A stretch of DNA of 64,000 nt, from NCBI RefSeq assembly GCF_014193675.1, contig NZ_BLXZ01000010.1, positions 1 to 64,000 on the forward strand, read 5' to 3'. Under the pieces are notes generated by a model. It was not told where the DNA came from, did no database searches, and saw only the letters and a program-made list of their open reading frames with translations. Below are positions 59,210 through 64,000 of the stretch, one piece after another. Each line of letters begins with the position of its first letter. Position 1 is the stretch's first letter. Source of the stretch: Geomonas limicola. GTDB lineage: Bacteria > Desulfobacterota > Desulfuromonadia > Geobacterales > Geobacteraceae. The position numbers and the translations under genes are program-made.

Positions 59210-59255
59210 AGCTTGGGGAACTGAGCAGGTTGACCCTGGAGGGGAAACAGAATAG

Positions 59256-59296
59256 AAGGTCTCGGCAATGCGATTATGCCGAGACCTTTTGCTTTT
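59256..59296. terminator. Bidirectional terminator between convergent genes
   Basis: AAGGTCTCGGCA / TGCCGAGACCTT, a perfect 12-bp stem with a 9-nt loop, followed by TTTT on the plus strand. It lies between the YkgJ-like gene and the leftward FKBP gene and can serve both. Confidence 0.85.
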
Positions 59297-59320
59297 GAGG
59301 GGGGAGATATTCTGCGGGTG

Positions 59321-59752
59321 CTACTGGATGTTGAGCAGTTCTACCTCGAAGATGAGGGTCGCATTGGGGGGGATGTCCCGTCCTGCGCCACGGCTGCCGT
59401 AGGCTAGATCGGGGGGGCAGACGAGTTTCGCCTTGCCGCCGACCTTCATCATCTGGACTCCCTCGGTCCAGCAGGGGATGACACCGTAAAGCGGGAACCG
59501 GGGGATTATCTTGCTCTCGTAGGAGCTATCGAACACTTTCCCATTGGTCAAGGTGCCGCGATAGTTGACCCCGACGACGCTGGAGGCCTTGGGCGAATCG
59601 CCGCTTCCCTCCTTGATGGGGATGTACACCATGCCGGAGGGTGTCTGCACCGCTCCCTTTTCTTTGGCTGCTTTCTGAAGAGTGTCATCTCCCGCAGCGA
59701 AAACCGGGACCGCGAGAGTCAGGGCAATAGCACCGACGATAAGTTTCTTCAT
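59321..59752 (-). CDS. Periplasmic FKBP-type peptidyl-prolyl cis-trans isomerase
   Basis: 143 residues, signal peptide ending near VFA-AG (about residue 20), then one FKBP domain: VVGVNYRGTLTNGKVFDSS, VIPCWTEGVQMMKVGGKAK, and IPPNATLIFEVELLNIQ at the C-terminus. The usual VIPGW is VIPCW here, so a cysteine sits in the active-site rim next to the conserved tryptophan. AAGGAG precedes the ATG on the minus strand. Shorter than Mip/FkpA proteins, lacking their dimerisation helix. A third prolyl isomerase for exported proteins in this window. Confidence 0.9.
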   Translation of the reverse strand: MKKLIVGAIALTLAVPVFAAGDDTLQKAAKEKGAVQTPSGMVYIPIKEGSGDSPKASSVVGVNYRGTLTNGKVFDSSYESKIIPRFPLYGVIPCWTEGVQMMKVGGKAKLVCPPDLAYGSRGAGRDIPPNATLIFEVELLNIQ

Positions 59753-60083
59753 ATCTGCTCCTTGGTGGCTGAATTTAGGGCTACTGGACGCGGCATCCTA
59801 TCATCGTAATTTGTACTCCGTCAATTGCGATATTTAAGCCTCCACCTGCAGGTACCCCGGCCGAGCACGCTGAACGGGTCTCCTCGCTCCATACCAAGAT
59901 CGCCTTCTGCTCCCGGCCCTTTTTCTTGCCTAATCAGGCCACTTTCTTCACGCAAATGCTGCTTCAGGAACGCGCGTCGTTACCCTTGTGTCTCGCGCTG
60001 CGGCCGCCCTCCCGACAAGACGGTCCAACCCGGCTCTGGGATCCGCCTGGACTGCTTCCCCCACACTGTCGGATGAACCAAAA
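59753..60083. other. Intergenic region without a recognised gene
   Basis: About 330 bp between the FKBP gene start and the terminator of the repeat protein. Short plus-strand frames are Pro/Arg/Ser-rich, lack ribosome-binding sites and match nothing I recognise. The promoter of the FKBP gene should lie at its left end, but no clear -10/-35 pair was identified. Confidence 0.4.
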
Positions 60084-60121
60084 ACAGAAGGGCTCACGTT
60101 GTTGCGCGTGAGCCCTTCTGT
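60084..60121 (-). terminator. Rho-independent terminator of the giant repeat protein gene
   Basis: A 15-bp stem (ACAGAAGGGCTCACG and its complement) with an 8-nt loop; read on the minus strand it is followed by a TTTTT tail. It lies about 37 bp after the stop codon at 60158. Confidence 0.9.
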
Positions 60122-60157
60122 TACTGCCGGTTCCTTTTGGTGCGCCTCAACGGCAGG

Positions 60158-63100
60158 TTACGGCCCGATGAGGGCAAATGACGGGCTGATGGTGTGATCA
60201 CCCGATACCGAGCTGAAGGTATAGGTGGTTACCGGGCCAATGAAGACACCGTCCACTGCGACGTTCAGTACCTTGTATCCGTCGGCCGGGGTGATGGTGT
60301 AGGTGATAGTGTCTCCCGCGGTTACCATGGTGGTACCCAGCGGGTCGATGCTGCCGTTTGCTTCGCTGGTTGAGACGATGGTGTACACGTCCAGGGTAAA
60401 GGTGACGCTGATGGTGTGGCTCGTCCCGGAAATCCTGGCGAAGGTGTAGCTGGTCAGCGCCCCCTTGGACACGCCGTCCACCACTACGTCGGCTACCCGG
60501 TACCCGGCTGCCGGGGTCATGGTGTAGGTCAGGCTGCTGCCGGTGTAGGCGGTGCTTATCCCTTCCGGAGTGATGGTGCCGTTCGGGCCGGCGGTTGCGG
60601 TGACGGTTACCGCCGGGTTCGGAGCAAACTGCGACTCGATGGTGTGGTCAGTGGTTATGTTGCTGAAGGTATAGCTGCTGACCGGACCGACAGACTGACC
60701 GTCCACCAGGACGTCGAGGATGTGGTATCCGGCGCTCGGTGTGATGGAGACGTACTGGCTCGAACCGTAGGTCGGGAATACGGGGTTGGCCGGCGACATG
60801 CTCCCGTTGGCGCCGACGATGGGGGTGATGGTGTAGGTGATCAGCCTGAAGGTAGCACTCAGGGTGTGATCGGCCGTAACGTTGGTGAAGGACGTGGTGT
60901 ACGGGGCGCTGGGGTTCTTGGCCAGCTGCTTGCCGTTGTCGCCTACCGACACGATCATGTAGCCGGTATTCGGGGTCACGGTGTATACCGGGCTGTCGCC
61001 TCCCTTGGCGACGCTCACATCCGCCGACGGGGAAATGCTGCCGCCAGCCCCGGCGCTGGTCCTGATGATGTAGGCGTCGAGCATGAAGGTCACGTTGATG
61101 GTGTGGTTGGTGGCCGAGATGTTGCTCATGGTGAAGCTGGTAGCAGGTCCTTTGGATACGCCGTCCACCACGATGTCGGCCACGCGGTAGGCGGGATCGG
61201 CGGTCATGGTGAAGGTGAGGCTCTTGCCTGCCAGGATCGAGGTGGCACCGGCCGGGCTGATGCTGCCATTGGGGCCGGCAGTGGCGGTGACGGTAACAGT
61301 CGGGTTCTCGGCGAAGACGGACGCGATTGTGTGATCCGCCAGAACGCTGGTGAAGGTGTAGCTCGCTACCGCCCCGACCGAGACGCCGTCGACCAACACG
61401 TCGGAGATGTGGTAACCAGGGCTGGCCGTGATTTTGTAGGTCGGGCTGGTGCCGTAGTTTACATAGGCGACGGAACCCGGGTAGTCGGTGCCGCCAAACC
61501 CTGCGGAATACGTGATGGTGAAGGTGATCGGGGTAAAGCTCACGGTAATGGTGTGGTTAGCCGTAATAGAGCTGAAGGTGTAGCTGGTCAGGCTCCCTTT
61601 GGACGAACCGTCGACCACGACGTTGGACACCTTGTACCCGATCGTCGGGGTGAAGGTATAGACCAAGGTGCTGCCCGGGGCGATGTTGCTGGTAACCCCC
61701 TGCGGGTCGATGGTGCCGTTAGCACCAGCGGATGCGGTGATGCTGTAGACATCCAGCGTGAAGGTCGCGTAGATGGTGTGGTTCACCGACGAGATCTTCG
61801 AGAAGGTGTAGCTGTTCAGTGCACCTTTCGAAACACCGTCGACAACCACATCGGCCACGCGGTACCCGGCTGCCGGCGTCATGGTGTAGGTCAGGTTGGT
61901 GCCGCTCAAGACGGTGGTGACCCCTGCCGGGCTGATGCTGCCGTTCTCCCCGGCGCTCGCGGTCATGGTGACCGATACGTTGGCCTCGAAGCGCGCCTCG
62001 ATGGTGTGGGGGGCGGTTATGTTGATGATGGTGTAGTTGGCGACTGCGCCGACCGACACGCCGTCGAGCAGGACGTCGGCGACATGGTAACCGGCGTTCG
62101 CAGTGAAGGTGCAGTACTGGTTGGTTCCGTAAGTCGGGAACACGGTGCTGGTGGGGGTCATGGAACCGTTCGCCCCTGCGATGGGAGTGATGGCGTAAGT
62201 CGCCTGCCTGAAGGTTGCGCTGAGGACGTGCGCCTTGGTGACGTTCTGGAAGGTGTAAGTATACGGTCCAGCAGGGGGACGGATCAGGAGCGCGCCGTTG
62301 TCGCCCACTGAGGCGATGACGTAGCCTACCGCCGGGGTGATGGTGTACAGCGGGCTGTCGGTCCCTGCGAGGACGTTGGTGTTCCCCGCCGGGGTGATGG
62401 ACCCGTTGGTCGGCGGGGTGACGCTGATGACGAAGTAGTCGACGTTGACGACCAGCGGTGCGAAGGAGGCGCTGATGGTGTGGTTTGCCGTCACGCCGGT
62501 GAAGCTGTAGGTCGTAACCTTGCCCACGGAAATGCCGTCAACCTGGACGTCGGAGATCTTGTAACCGGAGCTGGGGGTGATGGTGTAGGTCTGGCCTGCG
62601 CCGTTGTTCACGGTGGTGACGCCTGCCGGATCGATGCTCCCGCCCGTGCCTGCGCTGGCGGTGAGGTCGTAGGTGATCGGCGTGAAGGCCGCGACGATGC
62701 TGTGCCCAGCCGTGACGCTGCTGAAGGTGTAGCTGGTTACCTTGCCGACCGACTGAGTGTCGACGACGACATCGGCCACCTTGAAGCCGGCGGCAGGGGT
62801 GATGGTGTAGGTCTGGCTCGCCCCGGAGACCACGCTGGTGACGCCTGCCGGGGTGATGCTGCCATTGGCACCGGCGGTCGCGATCAGGTCGTAGGTGATC
62901 TGGGTGAAGCTTGCGACGATGGTGTGGTTTGCGGTTACTCCGGTGAAGCTGTAAGCGGTCACCGCCCCGACGGACACGCCGTCGACCAGGACGTCTAAGA
63001 CCTTGTAACCGGCTGCCGGAACGATGCTGTAGGCCTGGTTGCTGCCGTAGTTCACGCTGGCCGGGCCCTGCGGGGTGATGCTGCCGTTCGCCCCGGCACT

Positions 63101-64000
63101 CGCGTTGATGAGGTACACGATCGGGGTGAAGGTTGCGGCGATGGTGTGGTTTGCGGTGACGTCGTTCAGGGTGTAGCTGGTGACGGCACCGACGGAGCCA
63201 CCGTCGAGCAGGACATCAGCCACTTTGAACCCGGTAGCGGGGGTGATGACGTAGGGCTGGCTGGCCCCGTAGTTCACGCTGGTCTGCCCTGCCGGTGCGA
63301 TGCTGCCGTTCGGCCCGGCGCTGGAGCTTACCTGGTACACGATCTGGGTGAAGCTTGCGCTGATGCTGTGGTTCGCGGTGACGTTGTTGAAGCGGTAGCT
63401 AGTGACGGCACCAACGGACGAACCGTCGACCAGGACGTCCAGCACCTTATAGCCGGTGGCCGGAGTGATGACATAGGACTGGCCGGTGCCGTAGTCCACG
63501 CTGGTAGTGCCGGCCGGTGTGACGCTGCCGTTTGCCCCTGCGCTGGCGTTCAGGTCGAACCGGATCGGGGCGAAGGATGCGGTGATGGTGTGGTTAGCCG
63601 AGACGGAGGCGAAGCTGTAGCTGGTGATCTTGCCCATCTGCTGGCCGTCCACCAGGACCTGGGCGATCTGGTAACCGGTCGACGGGGTGATGGTGTAGAC
63701 CGGGCTGTTCTCTCCGGGGAACAGGACCGTTTCGCTGGAACCACTGATGCTGCCGCCAACGCCGGCAGTGGCGCTGATGATGTAGTAGTCGACGCTCTCG
63801 GCGAGCGGAGCAAACGATGCGGTGATGTTGTGGTTCGCGATCACGTTGCTGAAGGTGTAGCTGGTGACGGCGCCGACGGAAGTCCCGTCGACCAGGACGG
63901 CGGCTACCTTGTAGCTGTCCAGCGGGGTGGCGCCGTGGTAGGGGGTAATGGTGTAGCTCAGATCCGAGCCGCTGTTGACGGAGGTGACGCCCGCCGGGGT
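60158..64000 (-). CDS. Giant InlB-type (Flg_new_2-like) repeat protein, N-terminus beyond the window
   Basis: The reading frame is open from the right edge to the stop at 60158, giving at least 1,280 residues; the true start lies outside. Sixteen full repeats of 74-80 residues plus a partial one are visible. Each has the pattern AGxNGSIxPxG, a YTITPxxGYKVxDVxVDG core, SVGxVTSYTF and ANHTIxASF. This is the divergent InlB B-repeat found in secreted and surface adhesins. The chain ends right after a repeat (ALIGP), with no anchor or barrel at the C-terminus. Probably an extracellular adhesin or matrix protein. Thr/Ser richness makes it a possible O-glycosylation acceptor (inference). Confidence 0.88.
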   Translation of the reverse strand, partial: TPAGVTSVNSGSDLSYTITPYHGATPLDSYKVAAVLVDGTSVGAVTSYTFSNVIANHNITASFAPLAESVDYYIISATAGVGGSISGSSETVLFPGENSPVYTITPSTGYQIAQVLVDGQQMGKITSYSFASVSANHTITASFAPIRFDLNASAGANGSVTPAGTTSVDYGTGQSYVITPATGYKVLDVLVDGSSVGAVTSYRFNNVTANHSISASFTQIVYQVSSSAGPNGSIAPAGQTSVNYGASQPYVITPATGFKVADVLLDGGSVGAVTSYTLNDVTANHTIAATFTPIVYLINASAGANGSITPQGPASVNYGSNQAYSIVPAAGYKVLDVLVDGVSVGAVTAYSFTGVTANHTIVASFTQITYDLIATAGANGSITPAGVTSVVSGASQTYTITPAAGFKVADVVVDTQSVGKVTSYTFSSVTAGHSIVAAFTPITYDLTASAGTGGSIDPAGVTTVNNGAGQTYTITPSSGYKISDVQVDGISVGKVTTYSFTGVTANHTISASFAPLVVNVDYFVISVTPPTNGSITPAGNTNVLAGTDSPLYTITPAVGYVIASVGDNGALLIRPPAGPYTYTFQNVTKAHVLSATFRQATYAITPIAGANGSMTPTSTVFPTYGTNQYCTFTANAGYHVADVLLDGVSVGAVANYTIINITAPHTIEARFEANVSVTMTASAGENGSISPAGVTTVLSGTNLTYTMTPAAGYRVADVVVDGVSKGALNSYTFSKISSVNHTIYATFTLDVYSITASAGANGTIDPQGVTSNIAPGSTLVYTFTPTIGYKVSNVVVDGSSKGSLTSYTFSSITANHTITVSFTPITFTITYSAGFGGTDYPGSVAYVNYGTSPTYKITASPGYHISDVLVDGVSVGAVASYTFTSVLADHTIASVFAENPTVTVTATAGPNGSISPAGATSILAGKSLTFTMTADPAYRVADIVVDGVSKGPATSFTMSNISATNHTINVTFMLDAYIIRTSAGAGGSISPSADVSVAKGGDSPVYTVTPNTGYMIVSVGDNGKQLAKNPSAPYTTSFTNVTADHTLSATFRLITYTITPIVGANGSMSPANPVFPTYGSSQYVSITPSAGYHILDVLVDGQSVGPVSSYTFSNITTDHTIESQFAPNPAVTVTATAGPNGTITPEGISTAYTGSSLTYTMTPAAGYRVADVVVDGVSKGALTSYTFARISGTSHTISVTFTLDVYTIVSTSEANGSIDPLGTTMVTAGDTITYTITPADGYKVLNVAVDGVFIGPVTTYTFSSVSGDHTISPSFALIGP
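60161..61072 (-). repeat. Four-repeat block, C-terminal copy, in the giant repeat protein
   Basis: The last four repeats have lengths 78, 77, 74 and 75 residues and carry the subtype marks SVGDNGKQL, FPTYGSSQY, YRVADVVVDGVSKGAL and GSIDPLG. The same succession of subtypes occurs at 61526-62434. Confidence 0.8.
61526..62434 (-). repeat. Four-repeat block, internal copy, in the giant repeat protein
   Basis: Four repeats of 78, 77, 74 and 74 residues with SVGDNGALL, FPTYGTNQY, YRVADVVVDGVSKGAL and GTIDPQG, in the same order as the C-terminal block. Two repeats (77 and 74 residues) separate the blocks. Confidence 0.8.

Noticed and set aside
41312..59752. Treating the two FKBP genes as duplicates
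   Set aside because: They differ in domain layout (HHH-FKBP versus FKBP alone) and in active-site rim sequence; similarity is no more than the family core.
60416..62311. 631-codon plus-strand frame opposite the giant repeat gene
   Set aside because: Its repetitive character (GHGVGQ, HDVGH) is only the complement of the InlB-type repeats; no ribosome-binding site.
60158..64000. Possible CRISPR or satellite array because of regular ~220-bp periodicity
   Set aside because: The period equals 74-80 codons, the frame is continuously open, and variation is mostly synonymous or conservative; it encodes protein repeats.

Overview
The window reads as a chromosomal segment of a Geobacter-type metal-reducing bacterium (Desulfuromonadia, Geobacteraceae). 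The evidence is three OmcS-type hexaheme cytochromes, five other multiheme c-type cytochromes with 8 to 26 heme motifs, GC-rich codon use, and the mixture of NHL/YVTN propellers, peptidyl-prolyl isomerases and Sel1/TPR proteins that accompanies omcS in Geobacter (gene-neighbourhood comparison from memory, not searched). I count 90 canonical CXXCH motifs plus two expanded ones in eight proteins. No tRNA, rRNA, CRISPR array, transposase or integrase was seen.

Layout. (1) 1-1405: an omcS copy with its terminator. (2) 1.8-23.3 kb: an accessory island of membrane glycosyltransferases. Six large genes here (nine in the window) combine a multi-spanning GT-C region, with a DD motif in the first extracytoplasmic loop and an HPxxxE-type motif, with C-terminal TPRs. 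This is the architecture of eukaryotic TMTC O-mannosyltransferases. They are interleaved with two GT2 polyprenyl-phosphate-sugar synthases, a YfhO-family membrane protein, a methyltransferase, a fused transporter-like/spermidine-synthase-like protein, a nonaheme cytochrome and a Sel1 protein. (3) 23.4-28.3 kb: an NHL protein, a second omcS copy about 90% identical to the first, and a diverged third copy. (4) 28.3-43.4 kb: a rightward series of YVTN lipoprotein, large beta-barrel, two CsgG/GNA1162-like lipoproteins, parvulin, 26-heme and 16-heme cytochromes, NHL protein, Sel1 proteins, a small lipoprotein, an HHH-FKBP fusion and an OB-fold protein. (5) 43.5-49.6 kb: another GT-C/TPR gene, then a tight operon of a 13-15-heme cytochrome, a TPR protein, a thioredoxin-fold protein lacking its redox cysteines and an octaheme cytochrome. 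(6) 49.9-56.1 kb: a second glycosyltransferase operon (GtrB-like GT2, GT-C/TPR, PIG-V-like, GtrA-like, GT-C/TPR). (7) 56.2-64 kb: small hypotheticals, a SEC-C/TPR protein, a YkgJ-like protein, a periplasmic FKBP and a giant InlB-type repeat protein running off the right edge.

How the genes may work together. The established part is extracellular electron transfer: OmcS polymerises into conductive filaments, and polyheme proteins of this kind sit in the periplasm or on the cell surface. The inferred part is that the beta-barrel, propeller lipoprotein, CsgG-like lipoproteins and foldases between omcS3 and the 26-heme gene form an export and assembly apparatus for cytochrome filaments. It is also inferred that the interleaved TMTC-like enzymes, with their GT2 donors and GtrA-type membrane protein, glycosylate exported proteins, possibly the cytochromes or the large repeat protein.
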